Source: Syntrophomonas sp. UBA1376 (GTDB taxonomy: Bacteria > Bacillota > Syntrophomonadia > Syntrophomonadales > Syntrophomonadaceae). From it: 9,394 nucleotides of DNA. The notes under the pieces were generated by a model. It was not told where the DNA came from. It saw only the letters and a program-made list of their open reading frames with translations, and did no database searches. Below are positions 1 through 5,247 of this stretch, one piece after another (position 1 is the first letter of the stretch; every line of letters starts with the position of its first letter). The translations under genes and the position numbers were made by a program. Where the stretch lies: contig DBRE01000107.1 of the NCBI GenBank assembly GCA_002305535.1, positions 19,161 to 28,554 of the forward strand, in the 5' to 3' direction.

Positions 1-253
1 CTACCGATGGGTTTGCCTGTTTTATAGATAGGCCAACCTTTTTACCAGCAACATTGAGAATTTTGACCTTGACCGGATCCCCCTCTTTTAAGAAATCTCT
101 TACATCTTTTACGTAAGTATCGGCAATTTCAGAAATGTGGACTAACCCCACCATCCCGCCAGGAAGTTCAATGAATGCGCCAAAACTAGTGATCCCCTGT
201 ACCTTTCCTTCCATAATGCTACCTGGCACGATATTGGTTTGTTCGGTTGGCAT
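1..253 (-). CDS. yabR: S1-domain RNA-binding protein, YabR-like (partial, C-terminus outside window)
   Basis: The minus strand reads from an ATG at 253-251 to the window edge, giving 84 residues that begin MPTEQTNIVPGSIMEGKV. Residues about 9-80 form one complete S1 (OB-fold) domain: G-x-V-x-G-I-T-x-F-G-A-F-I-E, then GLVHISEIAD, then VKVKILN and KVGLSIKQ, the usual strand pattern of S1 modules. S1 domains bind RNA, and in this position downstream of divIC the family is B. subtilis YabR / general stress protein 13 type. An AGGGGG ribosome-binding site lies 12 bases before the ATG, slightly far. The frame stays open upstream with no better start, and a strong promoter sits inside that upstream frame, which supports the chosen start. 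The molecular target of the family is poorly defined. Confidence 0.88.
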   Translation of the reverse strand, partial: MPTEQTNIVPGSIMEGKVQGITSFGAFIELPGGMVGLVHISEIADTYVKDVRDFLKEGDPVKVKILNVAGKKVGLSIKQANPSV

Positions 254-289
254 AAAAAACAGAATCCCCCTCGGATTAATATTAGGTTC

Positions 290-318
290 ATTGTATCCTG
301 TGCCAAGTACGTAGTCAA
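290..318 (-). promoter_or_regulatory. Sigma-A-type promoter for the S1 protein gene
   Basis: On the minus strand a -35 TTGACT (313-318) and a -10 TACAAT (290-295) are separated by exactly 17 bases. Each is one base from consensus. Transcription would begin near 283, leaving a leader of about 30 bases before the ATG at 253. The gene is therefore probably transcribed independently as well as by read-through from divIC. No terminator is visible in the 95-base gap after divIC. Confidence 0.75.
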
Positions 319-348
319 TATATGAAGTACTAAGCTGTAGCCTTTTCC

Positions 349-636
349 TTATCTAGTTAGGACAGGTATCAAGCGTTGTTCACCCGGTTTGACCATCCCT
401 AATTGTTCACGGGCTAAACGTTCAATGTTTTCGGGGGAATCGGCTTTTTCCAGTTCTATTTGCAGCCTTTGCTGCTCCTGTTCCAGAGCAGCTTTTTGAG
501 CCAACAGGCTCTGCTGGCGTTGGGAAAGCTCTACTACTGTTGTGATCCGCGGAATCAAAGTAAAGGCCATGACTGAACATAGCAGACCGATGCCAATCAA
601 CCGCCAAGGTCGTTTGACACTCTTCTTACTCTTCAA
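349..636 (-). CDS. divIC: Cell division protein DivIC/FtsB family
   Basis: This is a small bitopic septum protein of the FtsB/DivIC (septum formation initiator) family, which in Bacillus pairs with FtsL and DivIB at the division site. The sequence has a basic cytoplasmic N-terminus (KSKKSVKRPWR), one membrane helix (IGIGLLCSVMAFTLIP), a leucine/glutamine-rich extracytoplasmic coiled coil (about 45 residues, with QRQQSLLAQKAALEQEQQR), and the conserved tail NIERLAREQLGMVKPGE. The length of about 95 residues is normal. The start is ambiguous: ATGs occur at 657, 645 and 642, but the only strong ribosome-binding site, GGGGAGG (646-652), touches the 645 ATG. It lies 9 bases before a TTG at 636, chosen here because hup and spoVT in this window also start at TTG. 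Any choice overlaps the end of the upstream HTH gene (stop at 626-628), suggesting translational coupling. Confidence 0.9.
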   Translation of the reverse strand: MKSKKSVKRPWRLIGIGLLCSVMAFTLIPRITTVVELSQRQQSLLAQKAALEQEQQRLQIELEKADSPENIERLAREQLGMVKPGEQRLIPVLTR

Positions 637-859
637 GCTCATCATCCTCCCCGCCATAGATACCTAAAACATCACCGGGAAGCACAATGACTACTTCATA
701 GCCTTTATTTCTGGCTCGGTTATATAGGGTGGCAATGGTGCTGGCAGTAATCTTGAGGGTTTTCGCTATCTCTTCGGTACTTTTGCCCATTTCCTTCAAG
801 GCCACCACTTGTCTTTCCCGAAAGCTCAGCTTTTCTGCTCCCCGAATCTCTATTTTCAT
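626..859 (-). CDS. Small sigma-70 region 4-like helix-turn-helix protein
   Basis: The 77-residue product begins MKIEIRGAEKLSFRERQVVA. The LSFRERQVVALKEMGKSTEEIAKTLKITASTI region (about 11-42) resembles the helix-turn-helix of sigma-70 region 4 / LuxR-type proteins: 'L-T-x-R-E-R-x-V' lead helix, 'K-S-T-x-E-I-A-x-x-L-x-I-T-x-S-T-I' turn and recognition helix, then a basic NRARNKGY segment. A short hydrophobic tail (VVIVLPGDVLGIYGG) and an acidic end (EDDELEE) follow. There is no region 2, so it is not a sigma factor; DNA binding is inferred. It sits between yabQ and divIC, where B. subtilis has no gene, and its 3' end overlaps divIC, so the two are probably co-transcribed. Its start lies 12 bases from a cluster of DnaA-box-like sites. 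A weak AAGG site precedes the ATG. Function unknown. Confidence 0.82.
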   Translation of the reverse strand: MKIEIRGAEKLSFRERQVVALKEMGKSTEEIAKTLKITASTIATLYNRARNKGYEVVIVLPGDVLGIYGGEDDELEE

Positions 860-871
860 ATCAACAGAACC

Positions 872-903
872 TTATCCACATTTTTTCCACAAACTGTGGA
901 CAA
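872..903. promoter_or_regulatory. Cluster of three DnaA-box-like 9-mers
   Basis: Three sites lie within 32 bases: TTATCCACA at 872-880 (plus strand, a perfect consensus DnaA box), TTTTCCACA at 883-891 (plus, one change that fits the relaxed TTWTNCACA form), and TTGTCCACA read on the minus strand at 895-903 (one change). The first two are 11 bases apart start to start, about one helical turn. The last two form a palindrome (TCCACA-AAC-TGTGGA). The cluster covers the presumed promoter/leader of the HTH-divIC genes, and box 1 overlaps their weak ribosome-binding site. No clear sigma-A promoter was found in 860-969. DnaA binding is an inference from the motif. Confidence 0.55.
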
Positions 904-969
904 TTTAACTACAAACCATTCATTCGAGAAAGCAGAGCTTAATTCCTGCCTGGGGAAAACTTTTTTTAC

Positions 970-1401
970 TTAATTTTCTTCATCATCATGAGGTGGTGGA
1001 TCTTTACTCCCTTTCGTCAAGCCTTTGAGCCAGTTGCCTAAAACCAGCACGGGGCGTTTAATGATACCGATCAGGAAAGAAAAGGTCGAAATGGTGAACT
1101 GGGCCAGGGTGGAAACAGGGCCTTCCATAGCAGGCCCCAGATAATGGTGATATATGATTATGCCTACCACCAGCGCAATAAGCACATAAACCCGCATCTC
1201 GCCCTGATTTATAAACAGCATGGCGGCAAATATCAACAGGATCATCAACATCCACAAGAAGAAATCCATTACATACAAAGAATACTTGCCCAGCCGGGCA
1301 CGTCTCACCAGTAGTTGGTAGTATTGAAATACCATACCGGCTACAACTCCCAGCACTGCAGTTAGTACAAATGATTGGATCTGGAAGAGCAGTTCGGACA
1401 A
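970..1401 (-). CDS. yabQ: Spore cortex biosynthesis protein YabQ
   Basis: A membrane protein of about 143 residues matching YabQ, a sporulation protein needed for spore cortex formation in B. subtilis and located in the forespore membranes. About four hydrophobic segments are visible: VLTAVLGVVAGMVFQYYQLL, FFLWMLMILLIFAAMLFI, VYVLIALVVGIIIYHHYL and FTISTFSFLIGII, with a basic loop (RRARLGK) after the first and an acidic tail ending PPPHDDEEN. It lies 27-33 bases after yabP, as in Bacillus. An ATG exists at 1407, but the GAGGGGG ribosome-binding site (1409-1415) is only 1 base away from it. The TTG at 1401 has an ideal 7-base spacing and is preferred. The difference is two residues. Confidence 0.88.
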   Translation of the reverse strand: MSELLFQIQSFVLTAVLGVVAGMVFQYYQLLVRRARLGKYSLYVMDFFLWMLMILLIFAAMLFINQGEMRVYVLIALVVGIIIYHHYLGPAMEGPVSTLAQFTISTFSFLIGIIKRPVLVLGNWLKGLTKGSKDPPPHDDEEN

Positions 1402-1408
1402 CAGCATT

Positions 1409-1431
1409 CCCCCTCGAGCCTGGCCTCGGGG
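1409..1431 (-). promoter_or_regulatory. yabQ ribosome-binding site within a possible occluding stem
   Basis: In the yabP-yabQ gap the minus strand carries CCCCGAG (1425-1431) facing CTC-GA-GGGG (1410-1418) across a 6-base loop. Pairing of CCCC with GGGG and GAG with CTC, with a two-base bulge, would hide the yabQ ribosome-binding site. The yabP stop codon lies 3 bases before the stem, so ribosomes finishing yabP could open it. This is a predicted structure only. Confidence 0.35.
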
Positions 1432-1434
1432 CCC

Positions 1435-1704
1435 TTATTTAAGTAGGCGATTGAGAATATTACGACTGCGTGTTCGCACATCACTGCCCTGTTCGCGGTA
1501 AATGATGCTGCTGACGTTCCCTTCCACCGCTACTTTACCTTCATCCAGGTTCAACAAGGTGATATGCAACTGCTGGCCGGCAATACCTAAAAAGCCTTGT
1601 TGGGTCTCCAGAACGATCTCCTGTTCATCAAAGGTATTGACATTCACCACCCCGGTCAATTCCATGTGATTGCGATTAACAAGTCTAAGTGAGTGATCCG
1701 ACAC
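1435..1704 (-). CDS. yabP: Sporulation protein YabP
   Basis: The 89-residue product (MSDHSLRLVNRNHMELTGVV...) matches the YabP family: a short beta-rich protein with the signature 'H-x-L-x-L-x-N-R-x-x-x-x-x-T-G-V-x-x-V-x-x-F-D-E-x-x-I-x-L-E-T-x-x-G-x-L-x-I-x-G-x-x-L'. It is required with YabQ for cortex assembly in B. subtilis and expressed in the mother cell there. The frame is open to an ATG at 1749, but a GGGAGG ribosome-binding site (1713-1718) lies exactly 8 bases before the GTG at 1704. The family homology also starts just after this GTG, so the shorter form is chosen. It heads a yabP-yabQ pair behind the rqcP terminator, so the pair should have its own promoter. Confidence 0.88.
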   Translation of the reverse strand: MSDHSLRLVNRNHMELTGVVNVNTFDEQEIVLETQQGFLGIAGQQLHITLLNLDEGKVAVEGNVSSIIYREQGSDVRTRSRNILNRLLK

Positions 1705-1759
1705 GGCATTCGCCTCCCATCTGGGGACAAACCCCTTTGATCTCAACATTTACCTTCTA

Positions 1760-1788
1760 TACTTATGCAGAGGAATGTCCAGGTATGC
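1760..1788 (-). promoter_or_regulatory. Possible sigma-E-type promoter for yabPQ
   Basis: Between the rqcP terminator and yabP the minus strand has GCATACC (1782-1788) and CATAAGTA (1760-1767) 14 bases apart. The spacing and the ATA/CATA cores resemble sigma-E (mother-cell) promoters, and yabP is sigma-E dependent in B. subtilis, but the -10 match is only partial. A start near 1752 would leave about 48 bases before the GTG at 1704. Confidence 0.3.
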
Positions 1789-1803
1789 CTGCAGGCTGGT
1801 TCA

Positions 1804-1839
1804 GAAAAAACAATATCGCCCTGTACCTGCAGGGCGATA
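1804..1839 (-). terminator. Intrinsic terminator after rqcP
   Basis: A perfect 10-base-pair stem, TATCGCCCTG (1814-1823) with CAGGGCGATA (1830-1839), has a 6-base loop. On the minus strand it is followed directly by TTGTTTTTT (1805-1813). It starts 11 bases past the rqcP stop and separates the hup-rqcP transcript from yabPQ. Confidence 0.88.
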
Positions 1840-1842
1840 ATT

Positions 1843-1866
1843 TTACTCGATTACTCGATTACTCGA
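1843..1866. repeat. Three tandem copies of an 8-base repeat over the rqcP stop codon
   Basis: TTACTCGA is repeated exactly three times head to tail (1843-1850, 1851-1858, 1859-1866). The rqcP stop codon TAA (1851-1853) is the end of the middle copy. Because of the phase, gain or loss of one copy leaves the encoded end (RVIE) unchanged, while loss of two copies would remove this stop and extend the protein into the terminator. Confidence 0.9.
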
Positions 1867-2093
1867 TATAGGTTTTTGGCGTCACTGGCCGGCACATTGT
1901 CCTTGATGTCTAATACCTCATAGACAGTGGTGCGATGGCCTACCTGGATAGTAAGACGGTCGCCTTTTTTTATCTCAGTAGAGGGCTTGGCAACTCTACC
2001 GTTCACTAGAACCCGATCATGTTCTGCGAAGTCTTTGGCTACCGTCCGCCGCTTGATGATGCGGGATACTTTTAGGAACTTGTCCAGACGCAT
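1851..2093 (-). CDS. rqcP: RqcP (YabO), S4-domain ribosome-associated quality control protein
   Basis: An 80-residue S4-domain protein: MRLDKFLKVSRIIKRRTVAKDFAEHDRVLVNG with the hallmark 'R-L-D-x-x-L' start, arginine/lysine-rich helix and 'V-x-V-N-G-x-x-x-x-x-S-x-x-I-K-x-G-D' loop of S4 RNA-binding folds. RqcP (YabO, related to Hsp15) binds obstructed 50S subunits and works with RqcH in alanine tailing of stalled nascent chains in B. subtilis. Length and position agree with YabO. The ATG lies 4 bases after the hup stop; the only purine-rich stretch (AAGGA) is 14 bases upstream inside hup, so translation is probably coupled to hup. The C-terminus ends inside a tandem 8-base repeat. Confidence 0.92.
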   Translation of the reverse strand: MRLDKFLKVSRIIKRRTVAKDFAEHDRVLVNGRVAKPSTEIKKGDRLTIQVGHRTTVYEVLDIKDNVPASDAKNLYRVIE

Positions 2094-2097
2094 TTTT

Positions 2098-2367
2098 CTA
2101 GAGAGCGTCCTTCAAGGCTTTGCCCGCCTTAAAAGCTGGAACCTTGGTGGCAGGTATACTGATCTCCTGTCCGGTCTGGGGATTGCGTCCTTTGCGGCCT
2201 TGTCTCTGCCGAACCTCAAAAGTTCCGAATCCAATCAGCTGAACCTTCTCCCCTGTTTTTAAGGTTCCTTGCACGGTGTCGAAAAAGGCATTGACCACCT
2301 TTTCGGTGTCTTTCTTGGTCATACCGGTCTTCACCGCCACTTCATTAATCAAATCGGTCTTATTCAA
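2098..2367 (-). CDS. hup: HU family nucleoid DNA-binding protein
   Basis: A full-length 89-residue HU protein, MNKTDLINEVAVKTGMTKKD..., a histone-like dimer that bends and compacts DNA. The dimerisation helices come first, then GFGTFEVRQRQGRKGRNPQTG (about 46-66), which includes the RNPQTG tip of the DNA-binding arm with its intercalating proline, and the closing PAFKAGKALK. The start is a TTG (2365-2367), fixed by an AAAGGAGGG ribosome-binding site (2376-2384) 8 bases upstream and by exact agreement with the family N-terminus. Its position between mazG and rqcP is absent in B. subtilis but known to me from Clostridia. A good promoter precedes it, fitting high expression. Confidence 0.96.
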   Translation of the reverse strand: MNKTDLINEVAVKTGMTKKDTEKVVNAFFDTVQGTLKTGEKVQLIGFGTFEVRQRQGRKGRNPQTGQEISIPATKVPAFKAGKALKDAL

Positions 2368-2375
2368 GTATCTAT

Positions 2376-2384
2376 CCCTCCTTT
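2376..2384 (-). promoter_or_regulatory. Strong ribosome-binding site fixing the TTG start of hup
   Basis: AAAGGAGGG lies 8 bases before TTG (2365-2367). It demonstrates efficient TTG initiation in this genome and supports the TTG starts proposed for yabQ and divIC. Confidence 0.85.
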
Positions 2385-2402
2385 GGCCATAGTTTACTTG
2401 GC

Positions 2403-2430
2403 ATATTATGGGTTATTCGCTGTCTTTCAA
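2403..2430 (-). promoter_or_regulatory. Sigma-A-type promoter for hup-rqcP
   Basis: On the minus strand, -35 TTGAAA (2425-2430) and -10 TAATAT (2403-2408) are spaced 16 bases apart. Transcription would start near 2396, giving a short leader of about 30 bases that carries the strong hup ribosome-binding site. No terminator was found between mazG and this promoter, so some read-through is likely. Confidence 0.7.
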
Positions 2431-2485
2431 GATATTCCTTTTTTTTCGGACAAACTTATGGGAATCCAAGCCCTTATCCGCATAT

Positions 2486-3250
2486 TTACAGGCCTTTTTC
2501 CTTGGCTTCATCCCAGTAATGATCCATTTCTTCCAGGCTTACCTCCTGCCAGGTGCGTCCAGATGCTTTTATGGCATCCTCCACGTAATTGAAACGGCGC
2601 ACAAATTTATCATTGCTCTTCTGCAAAGCATCTTCCGGTTCTACTTCTTTGAAGCGGGCCACATTTACCAGGGCAAACAAAAGATCCCCCATCTCCTCGG
2701 TTATTTCGGCTCCCTGGGCCTGAGCCAGTTCATCCGCTTCTTCTTTGAGCTTGTCCAGTGCTCCTTCTAATTGCGGCCAGTCAAAACCGACCTGGGATGC
2801 CTTATACTGCAGTTTTTCCGCTCTCATGAGCGCGGGCAGCATATTCGGTATACCTTCCAAGACTCTGGTTTTACCTTCCTGTTTCTTAAAGCCTTCCCAG
2901 TGATCCATGACATCATCACTGGTTTTTAAGTTCATATCGCCAAATACATGAGGATGACGGCGGATCATTTTCTGCTCCACGGTGCGAGCTACATCAGCAA
3001 AGCTAAAATAACCAGCTCGCTGGGCCAAGGCAGCGTGAAAGACCACCTGCAAGAGCACATCGCCTAACTCCTCCCGCAGTTTATCCATATCCTGCTCCTT
3101 GATGGCCTCCAGGACTTCATAGCATTCTTCAATAAGATAGCGAGTCAGTGATTGATGGGTCTGTTCCCGATCCCAGGGACAGCCCTGAGGACTCAACAGT
3201 TTGTCCATTACGACTATAAGGTCTTCTATCGCTTTTGATCCTGTTTCCAT
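2486..3250 (-). CDS. mazG: Nucleoside triphosphate pyrophosphohydrolase MazG
   Basis: A 254-residue MazG that hydrolyses NTPs/dNTPs to monophosphates and pyrophosphate, removing aberrant nucleotides. Two MazG repeats are visible. In the first, metal-binding EECYE (41-45) and EELGD (60-64) precede RRHPHVFGD (98-105). In the second, EEADE (170-174) and EEMGD (185-189) follow GFDWPQ. The opening PQGCPWDREQTH is typical. It is close in length to E. coli MazG (about 263) and lacks the N-terminal tetrapyrrole-methylase domain of B. subtilis YabN; nothing of that domain remains in the 156 bases upstream. An AAAGGA ribosome-binding site precedes the ATG by 7 bases. It lies between the flippase gene and hup. 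Confidence 0.95.
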   Translation of the reverse strand: METGSKAIEDLIVVMDKLLSPQGCPWDREQTHQSLTRYLIEECYEVLEAIKEQDMDKLREELGDVLLQVVFHAALAQRAGYFSFADVARTVEQKMIRRHPHVFGDMNLKTSDDVMDHWEGFKKQEGKTRVLEGIPNMLPALMRAEKLQYKASQVGFDWPQLEGALDKLKEEADELAQAQGAEITEEMGDLLFALVNVARFKEVEPEDALQKSNDKFVRRFNYVEDAIKASGRTWQEVSLEEMDHYWDEAKEKGL

Positions 3251-3272
3251 ATCCTATTCCTTTCTCTGGTTG

Positions 3273-3368
3273 CCCCAGGGTGGGGTGCCTCCGCACGAAC
3301 TAGGAGGCCTTTCGCTTCCTCCTGGCGTCCGTAGGGGACGATGCCCACATCGTCCCGTTTTCCTGGGG
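3273..3368. repeat. Palindrome-rich intergenic element between flippase gene and mazG
   Basis: The 156-base gap between the flippase stop and the mazG start holds nested inverted repeats. Outer arms CCCCAGG (3273-3279) and CCTGGGG (3362-3368) bound the segment. Inside are AGGAGG/CCTCCT (3302-3307, 3318-3323) and a perfect hairpin at 3335-3356. There is no coding potential and no T-run, so it is not an intrinsic terminator. It may be a small non-autonomous repeat element, but a second full copy is needed to show that. Confidence 0.5.
3331..3357 (+). repeat. GTAGGG-type hairpin repeat, copy 1
   Basis: GTAG followed by a perfect 9-base-pair stem, GGGACGATG (3335-3343) and CATCGTCCC (3348-3356), loop CCCA. 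The flanking GTAGGG and closing CCG layout matches a second copy on the minus strand at 5084-5110 whose stem differs in sequence but still pairs. Such GTAGGGG hairpins resemble dispersed palindromes I know from several Clostridia. Confidence 0.6.
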
Positions 3369-3406
3369 TCTAAAAAAGCATCCTAGCTTGCGCGTCCCCC
3401 TACCGC

Positions 3407-4963
3407 CTATTTGACATCTTTTATGATGTTCTTCAGCATATTTATATCCAGTTCCTTGATCAGGAACAGGGTCAGCCCGTAAACGCCTACCCCCAAGGTG
3501 ATAGCTATTATTGTGGCCAGGTGGGAGTGGATATCGATACCCACCAAATACATATAGGAGTATTTTACGGCGATGCTCATAAACACGGTCACCAGTGTTA
3601 ATTTGAGCAAACGCCCGACTTCATAGGTTACCTTGGTAAGGCGCTTCAAATAATATATATTGAGCAGCGAACCAATGGTAAAGGCCAAGACGGTTCCAAT
3701 AGCGGCTCCGCGTATATTCCACATGGGAATGGCGGTTAGAGTATAGTTGAAGATCACTTTCAGAACTCCGGTGACCAGTAGATGGCGCATGGCTATTTCC
3801 GGCCTGCCAATGCCCTGGAGGCCGGCACTGGAGAGTTGGAAAGCGGCCAAGGTTATACAGGAAAAAGCCAGCGGTTCCAAAGGAATTCCAGCCTCAGGAG
3901 CGGCATAGAGAAGATCGCTAATGGGGAAAGCCAATATATAAAGCCCCGCAGCACAGGGCAAGGAAATAAGCATGCCCGCCCGCAGCCCGTAGTTTATGCG
4001 GGAATTCAACAGGCCCCGGTCATTTTGAGCCAAAGCTTGGCTCACGGCCGGTACCAGACTAGTGGAAATGGCAATGGTGAAAATGGTGGGGAGACTGATC
4101 AGCACCGCTGCCATACCGGCTAGCTGCCCATACAGAGCAGTGGCCTGAGAAGTGGTGTAGCCGATGGCCATCAGACGCCCGGGTACTATGATAGCATCCA
4201 ACATCTGCACCAGGGGCAAGACTACCGCCCCAAAGGATACCGGCACGGCTAGCCTTATCACTTCCCGGGCCAGTTCCCAGGAACTGGTGCCGCTGTATTC
4301 CAGGGTGATGTCTTTTTTAGCCTGTTCCTTACGAAAGCGCAGGTAGAAGATAAATAAAACAATGAGTCCTACCACCCCGCCGACTACTGCCCCGAAGGTG
4401 GCACCTGCGGCCGCATACTCCAAACCCCGTGGAAATAGCATGACCGCCAGTATAACAACGGCTGTTACCCGAAAGAGCTGTTCTAAGACCTGGGAAACAG
4501 CGGTAGGGATCATGGATTGGTAGCCCTGAAAATAGCCTCGGAATACTGACATTATTCCCGCAAAGAAAATTGCTGGGGCTACAGCCAGGATGGGATAGTA
4601 AGCCCGAGGTTCGTGCAGAACGTGATCGGCTATAAATCGAGCTCCCTGCATTACAGCTAGGCTCAATAAAATGCCGAAGATGAAAAGCATTATTAAAGAA
4701 ACACGAAATATCTTGCGGCTGTCACCGGTGAATCCTTGGGTCTCTTTACGGGACACCAGTACGGAAATAGCCACCGGTACTCCGGCGGTAGCTAAAGATA
4801 GGATGGTGGTATAAATGGGATAGGCCATTTGATATAGGCCCATGCCCTCTCCGCCGATCAGACGGGCTAGGGGTATGCGGTATAGGGCGCCCAGAACCTT
4901 GCTGATGGCTCCGGCTACACTCAGGACTACAGCCCCCTTCAGAAAACTCTGCCTGTTGTCCAT
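3407..4963 (-). CDS. yabM: SpoVB/YabM-type polysaccharide flippase (MOP superfamily)
   Basis: A 518-residue polytopic membrane protein with about 14 hydrophobic segments, starting MDNRQSFLKGAVVLSVAGAISKVLGALYRIP. It belongs to the MOP (MATE/Wzx/MurJ) exporter superfamily, SpoVB branch. The family block FRGYFQGYQSMIPTA-VSQVLEQLFRV spans residues 141-166; R/K-rich loops such as YLRFRKEQAKK separate helices. Relatives flip lipid-linked sugar precursors; SpoVB serves cortex peptidoglycan in the mother cell. Its place between spoVT and mazG equals B. subtilis yabM, so the symbol rests on synteny; it could equally be called spoVB. A GGGGAGG ribosome-binding site lies 6 bases before the ATG and an extended -10 promoter is just upstream. 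Confidence 0.92.
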   Translation of the reverse strand: MDNRQSFLKGAVVLSVAGAISKVLGALYRIPLARLIGGEGMGLYQMAYPIYTTILSLATAGVPVAISVLVSRKETQGFTGDSRKIFRVSLIMLFIFGILLSLAVMQGARFIADHVLHEPRAYYPILAVAPAIFFAGIMSVFRGYFQGYQSMIPTAVSQVLEQLFRVTAVVILAVMLFPRGLEYAAAGATFGAVVGGVVGLIVLFIFYLRFRKEQAKKDITLEYSGTSSWELAREVIRLAVPVSFGAVVLPLVQMLDAIIVPGRLMAIGYTTSQATALYGQLAGMAAVLISLPTIFTIAISTSLVPAVSQALAQNDRGLLNSRINYGLRAGMLISLPCAAGLYILAFPISDLLYAAPEAGIPLEPLAFSCITLAAFQLSSAGLQGIGRPEIAMRHLLVTGVLKVIFNYTLTAIPMWNIRGAAIGTVLAFTIGSLLNIYYLKRLTKVTYEVGRLLKLTLVTVFMSIAVKYSYMYLVGIDIHSHLATIIAITLGVGVYGLTLFLIKELDINMLKNIIKDVK

Positions 4964-4992
4964 TAACTTCCTCCCCGATTTCCGTGAGGTAT

Positions 4993-5001
4993 ATTATACC
5001 A
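4993..5001 (-). promoter_or_regulatory. Extended -10 promoter for the flippase gene
   Basis: The minus strand reads TGGTATAAT, a perfect TATAAT (4993-4998) with the TGn extension. No convincing -35 lies 16-18 bases upstream, which is usual for extended -10 promoters. The start would be near 4986, 22-23 bases before the ATG. Confidence 0.6.
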
Positions 5002-5083
5002 CAACTATCCTCAATCCGTGGATACGCAAGCACAAGTTAAGACACGTTCTAAACAAGCCGCTTGGCCATAAGGGACATGATGA

Positions 5084-5110
5084 CGGAACGGCACACGGGC
5101 CGTTCCCTAC
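5084..5110 (-). repeat. GTAGGG-type hairpin repeat, copy 2 (element A)
   Basis: GGAACGGC (5085-5092) pairs with GCCGTTCC (5099-5106), loop of 6. On the minus strand it reads GTAGGGAACGGC... and so shares the GTAGGGRACG opening with the plus-strand copy at 3331-3357. The stems differ at several positions but both pair perfectly. Confidence 0.6.
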
Positions 5111-5128
5111 AGAACGCGCAGTTAGAAA

Positions 5129-5219
5129 CAGGGGACGTTGTCATCCTGAGGGAGGAACGACCGAAGGATCTTTACCCCTGGCATCAGTAAAGATTCTTCG
5201 GCTACGCCTCAGAATGACA
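5129..5219. repeat. Large imperfect palindrome (element B), dispersed-repeat type
   Basis: Outer arms TGTCATCCTGAGG (5139-5151) and CCTCAGAATGACA (5207-5219) pair with one mismatch. Inner arms CCGAAGGATCTTTAC (5161-5175) and GTAAAGATTCTTCGG (5188-5202) pair with one mismatch; the loop is 12 bases. A CAGGGGACG half-site (5129-5137), the same word as in element C, abuts it. I recognise the 'GTCATCCTGAG...GAAGGATCTTT' pattern as an intergenic palindrome dispersed in many bacterial genomes. It is probably non-coding and mobile or formerly mobile. Confidence 0.7.
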
Positions 5220-5247
5220 CAATACTTTTTCAGCAGTCGCCTCAAGT

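Noticed and set aside
872..975. Chromosomal replication origin suggested by DnaA boxes and nearby T-rich tracts
   Set aside because: Only three boxes, no dnaA/dnaN/rnpA/gyr neighbours, and no extended AT-rich unwinding region. A regulatory or titration cluster is more economical.
2269..2770. Plus-strand open frames opposite hup and mazG
   Set aside because: Antisense to conserved genes, dominated by complementary-frame hydrophobic artefacts, no ribosome-binding sites.
3335..3356. Hairpin at 3335-3356 as a terminator of the flippase gene
   Set aside because: The stem is perfect but neither strand has a following T-run; it fits a dispersed repeat better.
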